Source: Terriglobia bacterium
GTDB taxonomy: Bacteria > Acidobacteriota > Terriglobia > JAIQFV01
DNA length: 64,000 nt
Reading direction: 5' to 3'
Assembly (NCBI GenBank): GCA_020072965.1
Contig: JAIQFY010000016.1
Coordinates: 1-64,000 of the forward strand
In this document: piece by piece, positions 42,960 to 52,218 of the stretch
Numbering within the stretch: the first letter of the stretch is position 1
Layout: the number at the start of each line of letters is the position of its first letter
Position numbers and translations under genes: made by a program
Notes under the pieces: model-generated
What the model saw: the letters and a program-made list of their open reading frames with translations, nothing else
What the model was told of the DNA's origin: nothing
Databases searched by the model: none

Positions 42960-45596
42960 TCATTCATAGCGCAGTGCTTCCGTGGGATTCAACCGGGTAG
43001 CCTTTCGCACCGGCATCCACGACGCCCAGACCGAGACCACCATCATGAGTGCACTGACGGAGAGCAACGTCGCCGGATCGGTAGGTTTTACCTCGAAAAG
43101 GAGAGTTTGCAAGAGGCGAGTCAAGGCCAGTGCCACCGCCAGTCCGACCAGTAAACCCGCGGCCGAGAGCATGAGGGCTTCCTTCATCACCAGGGCGGCA
43201 ATCTGGAGACGCCCCGCGCCGAGCGCCACGCGAATTCCAATTTCCTGGGTCCTCTGTTCGACGGAGTAGGAAATCACGCCGTACACACCCATGCTGGCGA
43301 GCCCCAGCGCCAGGCCCGCAAAAATCAGCAGCAACAACATTTGAAAACGCGGCTGCGAGACTGAATTGCTCAGCACGCTGTCCATGGTCTCGACACCCGA
43401 GACCGCCTGCTCCGGGTCCACATGCCGTACCGTTCGCACCGCGGACTCCGTGATCTGACGCACATCGCCCCGGGCGCGCACCACCAGGGAGGCAAAATAC
43501 ATGGGTGCCTGGGAGTTGGAGAGATAGATGGTAGGCACGGGTGCCTCTTCGAGTCCGGCCTGCCGTGCGTCGGCCACTACTCCCACGACCCGAGCGGGAT
43601 TGGGAACGGTCCAGCAGACGCTATAGGGCTTGCCCACCGGATCCTCGCCGTCCAGGTAGCGGTTCACAAATGCCTGGTTGACCATCATCACGCTGGGCGA
43701 CCCAAAGTGATCCTGCTCGCCGAAATCACGCCCTGCAACCAAGCGCATCCCCATCGCCCGGAGGTATCCGGCATTGATGATCAGGAACTGCGCCGAGAGG
43801 GATCGGGCGGGAACCGGCTCTTCAGTCGAATTGCCCGGGGCGAAGCAGGATGCGGAGATCTGACCGCGCAATGGAAGAAAATGGACACTGCCGGCTGCTT
43901 CCACACCCGGCGTCGTCCTTAATTCGGCGAGCAGGTTGTCAACGTACTGCGAGCGTTTCTGTGGAGTGTCGTATTTCCCCGGCGAGACAAAAATTCGCAT
44001 AGAGACGACGTGTTCCGGATCGAATCCAGGGTCCACCGATGTCAACCGCTGAAAGCTTCGCCACATCAGACCTGCGCCGATGGAAAGCAGGATCGCCAGA
44101 GAGATCTCCACCACCACCAGCGCCCGCCGCAACATGCGGTTGCTGCTGCCCAGGCTCTGCAAGGTGCCCTGCTTGAGCCCGCTCTGCGCCTCCACCCTTG
44201 AGAGTCGAAGCGAAGGGATGAGTGCGAATAGCGCTACCGTCAGAACCGAGACCAGCAACGCAAAGACGAACACTCCCCCATCGATCGTGACCGGTTCGCT
44301 GCGGGGGAGCGGCGAGCTCTGAGGGATGATGGACAGCAGTCCCTCCAGGCCGAATCGTGCGAATACCATCCCTGCGGCCAGACCTGCGAGCGCCAGTAAG
44401 AGACCCTCGGCCAGAAGTTGCTGCACGATGCGTCCGCGAGTTGCGCCCAGTGCCTGGCGCAAGGCAATCTCCCGACAACGGCCGGTGCCGCGCATGAGGA
44501 GCAGGTTGGCTACATTGGCGCAAGCGATCAACAGCAGGAATCCCACCGCAGCCAGCAGCACCAGGAGAGGACGCCGCAGGTCGCCGGTCACATCCCGCAG
44601 AAGCGGCGCAACCTCTGCACTCCAGTTCCGGTTAAAATCCGGCCGCAACGCCGCCGCGATCCCGGCGGCCGCCTCGATATCTTGCTGGGCCTGCGGCAGG
44701 CTCACACCCGGCTTGAGCCGCGCCAGCACCGTCAGGTAACGGCCCCTCCTCCACTCGGCGGAGCGGGTGATGCTCAGCGGTGTCCAGACTTGGGCCCGCG
44801 CATTCGGGACAGTGAACCCGGGCGGCATTACCCCGATAATGAGGCGAGGGACCGCGTTGACCGTGACTGTTTTGCCCAAGATGTTGGGATCGCCTCCAAA
44901 GCGCTCACGCCACAATCCATAACTGATGATGGCATTGCGGTCGTGGCCCGGCGCTTCGTCTTCGGCCATAAAAGTTCGCCCGAGATAGGCCGGAACTCCA
45001 AGAATGGAAAAGTAGGGGGCAGACACCGAGAGTCCGGGAAGCGCCACCGGGTCGCCCGCGCCGACGATGTTGACCTCCGTTCCCATCACGGCGGCCATGT
45101 CTTCAAAACTGCGGGCCTGCTCGCGCCAGTCCAGAAAATTGAACGGATTGACCACGTTGCGGTGGTAGCCATTGCTGGGGGACGCCTCCCATAGACGCAC
45201 TAAACGGTCGGGCTGCGGAAATGGGAGCGGCCGGATCAGCATGGCGTTGACTACGCTGAATATGGCGCTATTCGCGCCGATACCGAGAGCGAGCGTGAGG
45301 ACCGCCACGGCCGTGAAGCCGGGAGATTTCTTGAGTATCCGAAAACCATACCGCACATCCTGGAACAGGTTGTCGATGAGGTTCACTCCGCGCGCCTCGC
45401 GGCACTCCTCCCGGACTCGCTCAAGCCCGCCGAAATCGAGCCGGGCCCGGCGCCTTGCTTCCTCCCGCGTCAGGCCGGTCTGAATGTATTTCTCGACCTG
45501 ACGCTCAAAATGAAAGTGCAGTTCGTCATCCATTTCCGTCTCGACTCTGTCGCGTCGAAACAGCGACCGGACACGAATCAGAAGATCGCTCAACAT
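42960..45596 (-). CDS. ADOP-type MacB/FtsX permease 5
   Basis: The 878-residue protein has the cytoplasmic prefix (RDRVETEMDDELHFHFERQV, ARLDFGGLERVREECREARG). Two MacB/FtsX units follow, with [20 protein letters not shown] and LAAVGFLLLIACANVANLLL, ending VRKATRLNPTEALRYE. GGAGGG precedes the ATG at 45596. padR 2 is about 100 bases upstream in the same direction, so this is a padR-ADOP operon. It is closest in layout to ADOP 4 just downstream, suggesting tandem duplication. Confidence 0.92.
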   Translation of the reverse strand: MLSDLLIRVRSLFRRDRVETEMDDELHFHFERQVEKYIQTGLTREEARRRARLDFGGLERVREECREARGVNLIDNLFQDVRYGFRILKKSPGFTAVAVLTLALGIGANSAIFSVVNAMLIRPLPFPQPDRLVRLWEASPSNGYHRNVVNPFNFLDWREQARSFEDMAAVMGTEVNIVGAGDPVALPGLSVSAPYFSILGVPAYLGRTFMAEDEAPGHDRNAIISYGLWRERFGGDPNILGKTVTVNAVPRLIIGVMPPGFTVPNARAQVWTPLSITRSAEWRRGRYLTVLARLKPGVSLPQAQQDIEAAAGIAAALRPDFNRNWSAEVAPLLRDVTGDLRRPLLVLLAAVGFLLLIACANVANLLLMRGTGRCREIALRQALGATRGRIVQQLLAEGLLLALAGLAAGMVFARFGLEGLLSIIPQSSPLPRSEPVTIDGGVFVFALLVSVLTVALFALIPSLRLSRVEAQSGLKQGTLQSLGSSNRMLRRALVVVEISLAILLSIGAGLMWRSFQRLTSVDPGFDPEHVVSMRIFVSPGKYDTPQKRSQYVDNLLAELRTTPGVEAAGSVHFLPLRGQISASCFAPGNSTEEPVPARSLSAQFLIINAGYLRAMGMRLVAGRDFGEQDHFGSPSVMMVNQAFVNRYLDGEDPVGKPYSVCWTVPNPARVVGVVADARQAGLEEAPVPTIYLSNSQAPMYFASLVVRARGDVRQITESAVRTVRHVDPEQAVSGVETMDSVLSNSVSQPRFQMLLLLIFAGLALGLASMGVYGVISYSVEQRTQEIGIRVALGAGRLQIAALVMKEALMLSAAGLLVGLAVALALTRLLQTLLFEVKPTDPATLLSVSALMMVVSVWASWMPVRKATRLNPTEALRYE

Positions 45597-45698
45597 GTCG
45601 CCCTCCCTGTGGGCTGCAGCAAGAATCTTTAATTTGGGTGTGAATTGACCAAATTCTTCACGAGTCCATCTTCCGAAATCTATTGGACCTCGAAATTC

Positions 45699-46031
45699 TC
45701 AAGCGGTTTCCAGCACTTGGCCGACGGCTGCGGTCAGCTTCTTCCAGGCGCTCTCCCCGGCCTCGAGTTGTTGATGTCCCTTTCGTGTCAGTTCGTAATA
45801 CTTCGCCCGGCGGTTGTTTTCTGACGCCCCCCACCGCGCCTTGATCCAGCCGCGGCGTTCCAATCGGTGCAGGGCCGGATACAACGAGCCTTGCTGAACC
45901 TGGAGGACCTTGCTGGAGATCTGATGGATGCGCTCCGAAATCGCCCAGCCGTGCTGGGGCTCGAGCGCCAGCGTTTTCAGGATGAGCAGGTCCAGGGTTC
46001 CCTGCGGAAGATCGATTCGTTTAACGATCAT
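45699..46031 (-). CDS. PadR-family regulator 2 (ADOP-associated type)
   Basis: The 110-residue protein shows LPQGTLDLLILKTLALEPQH, then QGSLYPALHRLERRGWI and NNRRAKYYELTRKGHQQLEA, the short PadR type that accompanies ADOPs. It should repress its own gene and the following permease. The ATG at 46031 is preceded by AAGGGG. Upstream, a long imperfect palindrome (46045-46084) overlaps a promoter with the same layout as the one before padR 3. Confidence 0.93.
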   Translation of the reverse strand: MIVKRIDLPQGTLDLLILKTLALEPQHGWAISERIHQISSKVLQVQQGSLYPALHRLERRGWIKARWGASENNRRAKYYELTRKGHQQLEAGESAWKKLTAAVGQVLETA

Positions 46032-46044
46032 CTCATTCCCCTTT

Positions 46045-46087
46045 CACTTCGACAGGAGAGGATACACATCCTCCTGTAGAAGTGCAA
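46045..46087 (-). promoter_or_regulatory. padR 2 promoter inside an operator palindrome
   Basis: On the minus strand TTGCAC (46082-46087) and TATCCT (46059-46064) are 17 bases apart. The arms CACTTC and GAAGTG with ACAGGAG and CTCCTGT between them form an imperfect palindrome of about 40 bases around the spacer. The layout is shared with padR 3. Confidence 0.65.
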
Positions 46088-46196
46088 GGGGAAAAGAATT
46101 CGTAGGGTCAGTGGGGATTGAATGGGGAAAGATCGAAGCAACCTATTCCCTGCGACCCGAGGAGAGACTGAAAAAACGGCCCGATCATCGTTCGAG

Positions 46197-46248
46197 ATTA
46201 TTGAGGATGATGAATTATTGTGACGCATGACAGCATCCTGCGAAGTGG
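46197..46248. repeat. Interspersed repeat, copy 2
   Basis: This matches 3171-3222 closely (ATTATTGAGGATGATGAATT, GACGCATGACAG). It lies about 165 bases upstream of padR 2. Confidence 0.6.
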
Positions 46249-46377
46249 TACGCTTTGGTAGCCGTGATCCCGTCCGACGCGGCGGACGGGATCACGGGCT
46301 CTTGCGACCGGCAACGAAAACCCCGCCCCGATGACAGGGCGAAAGTGGCGCCAAGATGGGAAAAGAACCGGATTAGG

Positions 46378-46670
46378 CCCGGAGGGCCGTCAGAGTGTAG
46401 CCCCATCCGATGCTCCGCGTTTTTCGCGGGGCAAGGGTGGGGGAAGGACGAGAAAAAGACGGCAGAGCCCCGCTTGCGGGGCGACAGATTAGGCACACGC
46501 GCAAATATAACGTTTGTTCGAAATGAAATTTCCAAACGCGGGCCTCCGAGATGAAAGAACATTGGGCTACAGTCCTTCCGCCCTCCGGGCCTGAACCAAA
46601 TTCTTCTCCCGCGTCCCTACCCCACCCTTGCCCCGCCAAGAGCGCGGGGCGTCGGATGGGGCTTCCATGA
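46378..46670. repeat. GGCCCGGAGGGCC repeat pair, inverted
   Basis: Two copies of a ~110-base unit face each other. One (46378-46500) reads GGCCCGGAGGGCC, TGTAGCCCCATC and GCGGGGCAAGGGTGGGG; the other (46565-46670) is its inverse. Further copies are near 50017-50130, 53349-53475 and 54070-54245. No gene is credible in 46032-47227. Confidence 0.6.
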
Positions 46671-47227
46671 GAAGGCATTCAATGTCAAGGCCAACGTGGT
46701 GGCCTGGCGCCGACCGCCGCGGCGGGTTTGCCCTCCGGGCCTAGAAATCATGGAAATGAAAAATGCGAACAGGCCGTTGCTCAAACACGATAGCACCCGT
46801 GAGGCCCCGATGACTCATCGGGGAGGCCTACAATATAACCGCATGATTCTGCGTTGTAGGCCGTCCGCCTCGGCGGACTGACCCGGCGAAATGATTTGAG
46901 CAACAGCCCGCGAAGACATGACCCCAGCAACCAGCCCTACAGGTACTGCTCACTGGCCCCTGGTAGCGCCTTGAACTGGGTGCCATTCAAGCCTGGCCCG
47001 AATGGCGAATTGAGTGGTGTTAAAAATAAATCTGAGCGGGGTGGGCTGAATTCGTGCAAATTCTCGCCTATTCAGGTGAGCAAAAAACAAATTCACCTGG
47101 CCTCTTTTCATTATGAAGAATGGGGCGAAAGGGACTGACACCGGTCTTGGGTCCGGTATTCAGGGACTTCAGACTGAGGTGTCCGTCCCTTTCAATTGAT
47201 TCAACCATCGAAAAAGGAGAAAAGCGC

Positions 47228-47833
47228 ATGTCTAGAAGCACATTTCTGCGAATAGTCACCGGTTCGTTGCTGACGTTGGTCTTGATGCTCTCTATCGCCG
47301 TCAGCGGCCGCGCATCCGACGATGTGCGGATCCTCAAGATACGCGATGACTGTGATCCTGCCACTTTCAACCTCGTCCTGAATGACCCCAATGCCTGTAT
47401 CGGCAACGGAGATACCACATTCGCCGAGTTCATCCAGGAACTCACAGCAGATATGAAGGTGGACGATTGGAGATACACCCCCGATAGATCCAAGGTCAGG
47501 CCCGGCGATGCAATTGTTCTGGATAACCGGGGCGGTGAGACTCATACATTTACCAAGGTCGCGGAGTTCGGTGGCGGTTTCGTCCCTCAACTCAACACGC
47601 TGGCAGGAAATCTCGCCCCTCGGCCGGAGTGTGCCCAAGATCTCGGGAATGGGAACCTCGCCCCACAGCCGCCCAGCGCGACTAATGTGTTCGTGAAAGC
47701 CGGGACCACCAGGCAGGGTCCCGTCGCTGGAAGTGCAGATCTCCCAGAGGGAGAGACTAAGTTCCAGTGCTGTATTCATCCCTGGATGCACGTCACGGTA
47801 ACAGTGCGGGAAAAGCGGAATGAGAGCCATTGA
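47228..47833 (+). CDS. Exported cupredoxin (blue copper-like) protein
   Basis: The 201-residue protein has a signal peptide (GSLLTLVLMLSIAVSGRASD) and a cupredoxin domain. VRPGDAIVLDNRGGETHTFT supplies the first histidine ligand, and FQCCIHPWMHVTVTV supplies cysteine, histidine and methionine. This Cys-His-Met spacing fits a mononuclear copper site for electron transfer. An insert of about 60 residues, rich in proline and asparagine, separates the two ligand regions. AAGGAG precedes the ATG. It stands alone between repeat-rich spacers, so its redox partner is unknown. Confidence 0.88.
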   Translation: MSRSTFLRIVTGSLLTLVLMLSIAVSGRASDDVRILKIRDDCDPATFNLVLNDPNACIGNGDTTFAEFIQELTADMKVDDWRYTPDRSKVRPGDAIVLDNRGGETHTFTKVAEFGGGFVPQLNTLAGNLAPRPECAQDLGNGNLAPQPPSATNVFVKAGTTRQGPVAGSADLPEGETKFQCCIHPWMHVTVTVREKRNESH

Positions 47834-47897
47834 CCGAATACCCGGAAGGAAAGTAAATGGAAATTCGGGACGGTCCGGGATCTTAGATTGGGCAGAA

Positions 47898-47954
47898 ATG
47901 ACGGACCATGGGAGCAGATAGCGTGAAGGAAGAATTCCCCCAGCATTCCGCTGG
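47898..47954. repeat. Direct repeat flanking a beta-propeller gene, left copy
   Basis: ATGACGGACC, GGGAGCAGAT and GAAGGAAGA followed by a C run and TTCCGC recur in the same order and orientation at 49773-49825, on the other side of the 48324-49724 gene. The rest of 47834-48323 shows no gene. Confidence 0.6.
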
Positions 47955-48323
47955 TGCTCAAGTCCGCCAAGCCGAGCATCATCTTGATTCCCCATCTTAC
48001 GGCTCTGTGGTACTATTACGCTACATTGGATATCACACGTTGAGCTGGATCCGGGCTCCTCGGGATAGAGGGCAGCATCGGTTACAGCGAAAGCTCCTCC
48101 TTATCACCCCGTGGGCCTCTATGGGGCAGAGTTTCATCGCCATGATACTGCTTGGTATGACCAGCTTGGCGTAAGCAGCGGGAGAACCCTCCGAACGCGG
48201 CGGATAATCGTCGCCTGTCCGCAGCAAGATGCGCTTCGTAAGGGAGAGTAGAGGAGGGAGTAGTTCAGATCGGCTCGAATTACATTCACCAAGAACACAC
48301 GAACATAGGACAAGGGGGAATCT

Positions 48324-49724
48324 ATGAACATCAACTTTCGAAAAGTTTTATTGGTCACAGGAACACTCGTGATGGCGATCGTACTGACATCACCTGTCAG
48401 CGCACAGTTTTACAGGGAAACAAAACTAGTTTCCGATATTTCCGGTACGGCCGCGATTACGGACCCGCAGTTGATTAACCCCTGGGGCGTGTCGCACAGT
48501 GCCACCAGTCCATTTTGGGTTTCCGACGCCGGCGCGAATGTGGCCACTCTCTACTCCGTCAACCCCACGACCGGCGTGGTGACGAAGGTCGCGCTGACCG
48601 TCAATATCCCAGCCCCCCCTTCGGGCAATTTATTTAACGGCACCCTTGATTTCGTTGTTTCTTCGGGTGGTGCCTCTGGCCCGGCGGCTTTCATCTTTGC
48701 GGGACTGAACGGAACGATTTCCGGCTGGAACCCGGGTGTGCCCCCTCCGCCCCCCTCGACTCAAGCGACCCTGGCAGCCACCGGTGCTCCTCCCCCCGCT
48801 GTCTATACGGGAATTGCCGCAGGAGTGCGGGGCGCCGGTCAGTTCCTCTATGCCGCGAATGTCGCGGCGGGACGGATTGACGTATTTGACAAGAATTTCG
48901 CCCAGACCATCGTTCCGGGCACCTTCACCGACCCCAGTCTTCCTGCCGGGAACACCCCGTTCAATATCGTCAACCTCGGCGGCAGCCTGTTTGTCAGCTA
49001 TAGCGGGCCGACCGGTGTGGTCAATGTCTTCGACACGGATGGAAATTTCGTCAAGCGGTTTGCCACCGGCGGAACACTTATCAGTCCATGGGGCATGGTT
49101 GTCGCGCCACCTGATTTCGGCGCGTTCAGCAATGCCCTGCTGGTCGGGAACTTCAATCATGGCGACCCAGCCAACGGCCCCGGGCATATCAACGCCTTCA
49201 ATGCGAGTACCGGCGAATTCCTCGGACTCCTGAAGGGTACCGATGGCGCCCCGCTCGCAATCGACGGTCTCTGGTCGTTGATCTTCGGCAACGGGGGGAA
49301 CGCCGGTAACCCCAAAGTGCTGTTTTTCTCCGCCGGCATCGAGAATGAGGCTCATGGCCTATTTGGCAGCCTTGCCACGTGTCATGGGCCGATCATCAGC
49401 AGTGCTTCGGCCACGCCAAGCGTTCTCTGGCCGCCCAACCACAAACTGGTCCCCGTCGCGATCAACTACACGGTCAGTGACGACTGCGACGCGGCCCCTG
49501 TTTGTTCGCTCAGTGTCAGCAGCAACGAGGGGGACGGAGGCGGAAGTGGCAATACTTCACCTGATTCGCAGGTCGTGAACGCCCATGCCGTCGACTTGCG
49601 TGCTGAGCGCGCGGGGACCGGCGGTGGGCGCGTCTACACTGTCACAATCAACTGCATAGACTCGTTGCCTCTCTCCTCGAGCAAGGCTGTGACGGTGACT
49701 GTTCCACACGACCAGGGACGATGA
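48324..49724 (+). CDS. TIGR03118-like exported beta-propeller protein
   Basis: The 466-residue protein has a signal peptide (VLLVTGTLVMAIVLTSPVSA). A region with the TIGR03118 pattern follows: TDPQLINPWGVSHSATSPFW, then FIFAGLNGTISGWNPG and FDTDGNFVKRFATGGTLISP. Repeated blades of this kind are probably a beta-propeller. The last ~110 residues form a separate module (SVLWPPNHKLVPVAINYTVS, DDCDAAPVCSL) found in secreted multi-domain proteins. Function is unknown; extracellular binding is likely. AAGGGGG precedes the ATG. Direct repeats on both sides suggest it may have moved as a unit. Confidence 0.85.
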   Translation: MNINFRKVLLVTGTLVMAIVLTSPVSAQFYRETKLVSDISGTAAITDPQLINPWGVSHSATSPFWVSDAGANVATLYSVNPTTGVVTKVALTVNIPAPPSGNLFNGTLDFVVSSGGASGPAAFIFAGLNGTISGWNPGVPPPPPSTQATLAATGAPPPAVYTGIAAGVRGAGQFLYAANVAAGRIDVFDKNFAQTIVPGTFTDPSLPAGNTPFNIVNLGGSLFVSYSGPTGVVNVFDTDGNFVKRFATGGTLISPWGMVVAPPDFGAFSNALLVGNFNHGDPANGPGHINAFNASTGEFLGLLKGTDGAPLAIDGLWSLIFGNGGNAGNPKVLFFSAGIENEAHGLFGSLATCHGPIISSASATPSVLWPPNHKLVPVAINYTVSDDCDAAPVCSLSVSSNEGDGGGSGNTSPDSQVVNAHAVDLRAERAGTGGGRVYTVTINCIDSLPLSSSKAVTVTVPHDQGR

Positions 49725-49772
49725 CGATTTCGACGGAGAGTCCGATTTAAGACAATTGAATATTTTGGACCG

Positions 49773-49825
49773 ATGACGGACCCAGGGAGCAGATGGTGTG
49801 AGGAAGAGTCCCCCCTTCCGCCTGG
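49773..49825. repeat. Direct repeat flanking a beta-propeller gene, right copy
   Basis: This is the match to 47898-47954. Similarity runs for about 55 bases with a few substitutions and a small gap. Confidence 0.6.
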
Positions 49826-49861
49826 GCGGATGCGGGGACCGTTCAGATACGACCTACACAA

Positions 49862-50130
49862 CAGGCCCTCCCCGAGACGAAGATCCCACCGATCCCGCTT
49901 GCGGGATCGGTGGGATAGGTCCTAAAGCGAATGAGCCTCTTGTGGTAGGCAGGAATTGAATCATCCCCCAGCTTCCGCTGGGGGGATTCGGATCAAAAAG
50001 AGTCAGGCACCGACATTCTCCGGGCCTGAACCAAATTCTCTTTCCTCGTCTTTACCCCACCCTCGCTCTCCGCCTACGGCGGACGGAGCGTCGGATGGGG
50101 CTACAGGCTGGCGGCCCTCCGGGCCAAAAG
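49862..50130. repeat. MITE-like fragment and GGCCCGGAGGGCC unit
   Basis: 49880-49990 resembles the right half of the MITE-like element: a GATCCCGC...GCGGGATC hairpin, then GGTAGGCAGG, GAATCATCCCCC and AGCTTCCGCT. A GGCCCGGAGGGCC-family unit (minus orientation) follows at 50017-50130. No gene is seen in 49725-50404. Confidence 0.5.
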
Positions 50131-50275
50131 GGACAAAAACCTTGCTCCGGGCTTAAAGGGACAGAAGCCCTGCTCAAATGGCATCCACCCATGGGAATCG
50201 AATCTTCCCCCGGCACTGCTCACGGTCTTCAACTTCGGAGTTCGGAATAAAGATATTGTCAGGATACCGGCACCC

Positions 50276-50325
50276 CAAAATAAAAAAGGACACTCACCTG
50301 TCCGGCCGGAAACAGGTGAATGCCC
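50276..50325 (-). terminator. Rho-independent terminator after the response regulator
   Basis: On the minus strand GGCATTCACCTGT and ACAGGTGAGTGTCC form a long stem with a GC-rich loop, followed by TTTTTTATTTT. It lies about 80 bases after the response regulator stop. Confidence 0.75.
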
Positions 50326-50404
50326 CTCTTCTCTTTCTGCTAATAATTTATTTATGAGGCGTCGGCCGCGGGTGGAATTCTGAAAAGGCGTTTCCAGCCC
50401 CTGA

Positions 50405-50995
50405 TCAAGAGTCCCCGCCCGGAAGCCCTTCCTTCGAATGATCAATCTGAAATTCCACAACGGCCTTACAGGCGGGACACTTCGCACTGAGCCTGCCGCC
50501 ATCCAGTCCGATCGCGGCCAGTTTGAAAGAGCCCTGGCAGCTCGTGCACAAAAGCAACAGATTTCCCCCGACGTCCCTCGACACCCAAGCCCACTCCGTC
50601 TTGGTCTCAGAGGGCTTCGCTCTAAGGGGAGGCGCCGTCAGGAGTTCAATGATCTTGAAACACAGCTGGTCGATCGTAAAGTCCCCTTTGTGCAAAAAGG
50701 CATCGGCAAATATTTCGGGCAACAACTCATCTCTCTTGAAGCTGGAACTGATTACGATCACTGGAATACCTGGAAATCGTCGGCGAACCTCCGTCAGAAA
50801 CTCGTATCCCGACATCCGGGGCATGTGCAAGTCCGAGATGATCACATCGGGCAATGGCTCTACCAGGAGCTTTAATGCCTCTGAGCCATCTTCTGCCGTC
50901 AAAACCCTGTAACCCTCCGAGATCAAAATAGTGGACATGGCATCCCGGAAAGACACGGAGTCATCGACGATAAGTAGGCGTAAATGCGAGGACAT
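50405..50995 (-). CDS. Response regulator with C-terminal zinc ribbon
   Basis: The 196-residue protein has a receiver domain (residues 5-120) with the acidic pair D11-D12, phosphoacceptor D55 (VIISDLHMP), switch S83 and K103 (FLHKGD). The C-terminal ~60 residues carry CTSC and CPAC, a zinc-ribbon pattern, instead of a usual DNA-binding output. No histidine kinase lies nearby. Output may be protein or nucleic acid binding through the ribbon. AAGGA is found 12 bases upstream of the ATG. Two Crp/Fnr-family regulators follow upstream on the same strand, making this a small regulatory island. Confidence 0.88.
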   Translation of the reverse strand: MSSHLRLLIVDDSVSFRDAMSTILISEGYRVLTAEDGSEALKLLVEPLPDVIISDLHMPRMSGYEFLTEVRRRFPGIPVIVISSSFKRDELLPEIFADAFLHKGDFTIDQLCFKIIELLTAPPLRAKPSETKTEWAWVSRDVGGNLLLLCTSCQGSFKLAAIGLDGGRLSAKCPACKAVVEFQIDHSKEGLPGGDS

Positions 50996-51337
50996 CTTGG
51001 GGGTTCCTTCGGTTCAGCGATTCGCCGGGGGGATTTCACTGTTCGAATTTCGCTGAACCCGCTGGTCGGGTTACTGCCCAGACTCCAGTTCCGACAAATA
51101 CCGGCTCGGCCTTTAACCAAAGGCGCTTTCTTCATTCAGGCAGTCAGGCCGCTACCCATCCTGGCCTCACTTCCCTGTGCCTCTCCTGATCGGCCCGTGA
51201 AGGTCTTCACAATATATTGCACAATAAGCTTAGCAGGCCCGGAGGTGCATATCTGTTCAATATTGCTCAAACCGCATCTTTATTCATACGACGGCTACAC
51301 GAGCCGCGGGCGGGTGGGTCGTGAATGATGTGGGGGC

Positions 51338-51991
51338 CTAATCGTGAAGGACGATGTTGAGGAGCGAGTTGTGGACTTTTAATCCCCCGTTGTATTCAAT
51401 GAACCCCAGCTTCCTGAATTTGTTCATGAAATAACTGACCCTCGACCGGGTGGTCCCGATCATGTCCGCCAGGGTCTCCTGACTGACCTTAGGAATCAAC
51501 ACCTCAGACGTATCGACCTTGCCGAACTGAGCCAGCAACAGCAGGATCCGGGCCAGCCGTCTTTCGCTGGAATTGAATAGTTGATCAACGAGGTCTTCTT
51601 GAATTCGAATGTTGCGCGTCAACAGGTAATGAATGAAAACCTCGGAGAACTTGTTCTCCCTTTGAAGCATGCGCAGCATCGACTCCTTGGGGATGCGCAC
51701 AATGGCGGATTCTTCAATGGCGGTGGCCGTCTCCATGCGCTTATGCTGCCCATTCAGGCAGGCCTCGCCAAAAAATCCTTCCTCGCCCAGGAGGGCGATC
51801 ACGGCTTCCTTCCCACGGGGCGAGAAAACCGTCAGCTTCACTTTCCCCTTCTGGACATAGAAAACGGCATCCCCGGGATCACCCTGAGAGAAGATCACTT
51901 CCTTCCGCCGGTAAGGCGTAACACTTTTTCCTTCACCCACTTCGGCAAGAAATGCCTTTGCATTAAAAGCCCTGCTTCGTTTGAGACCCAT
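51338..51991 (-). CDS. Crp/Fnr-family regulator 1
   Basis: The 217-residue protein has a cyclic-nucleotide-binding-like domain (SQGDPGDAVFYVQKGKVKLT, LLGEEGFFGEACLNGQ), a dimerisation helix and a winged helix (SQETLADMIGTTRSRVSYFM, NKFRKLGFIEYNGGLKVHN). The FNR iron-sulfur cysteines are absent. The phosphate-binding cassette has GEAC in place of GELA-R, so cAMP binding is doubtful. AAGGAGG precedes the ATG at 51991. It is a close paralogue of the next gene upstream. Confidence 0.9.
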   Translation of the reverse strand: MGLKRSRAFNAKAFLAEVGEGKSVTPYRRKEVIFSQGDPGDAVFYVQKGKVKLTVFSPRGKEAVIALLGEEGFFGEACLNGQHKRMETATAIEESAIVRIPKESMLRMLQRENKFSEVFIHYLLTRNIRIQEDLVDQLFNSSERRLARILLLLAQFGKVDTSEVLIPKVSQETLADMIGTTRSRVSYFMNKFRKLGFIEYNGGLKVHNSLLNIVLHD

Positions 51992-52218
51992 TTGCCCGCC
52001 TCCTTTCCACCCTTCAGGGCGAAAGTCTCTTGCCTTTTCTGAGTTTCCGCGCGGCCTTGTCATCCACCTTCGCTGCGGGCTCGGCCCGAACAACTCTCCC
52101 CGCGAAGGTCCGTTGAGGGACGATCTACGATGGCGTACGTTTTTAGCGTAGCAGGCTCAAAATCAAAAATCTGTTCAATATAGCACACTTAGCGAATGTG
52201 TCGTGCGGATGCTGTCAG

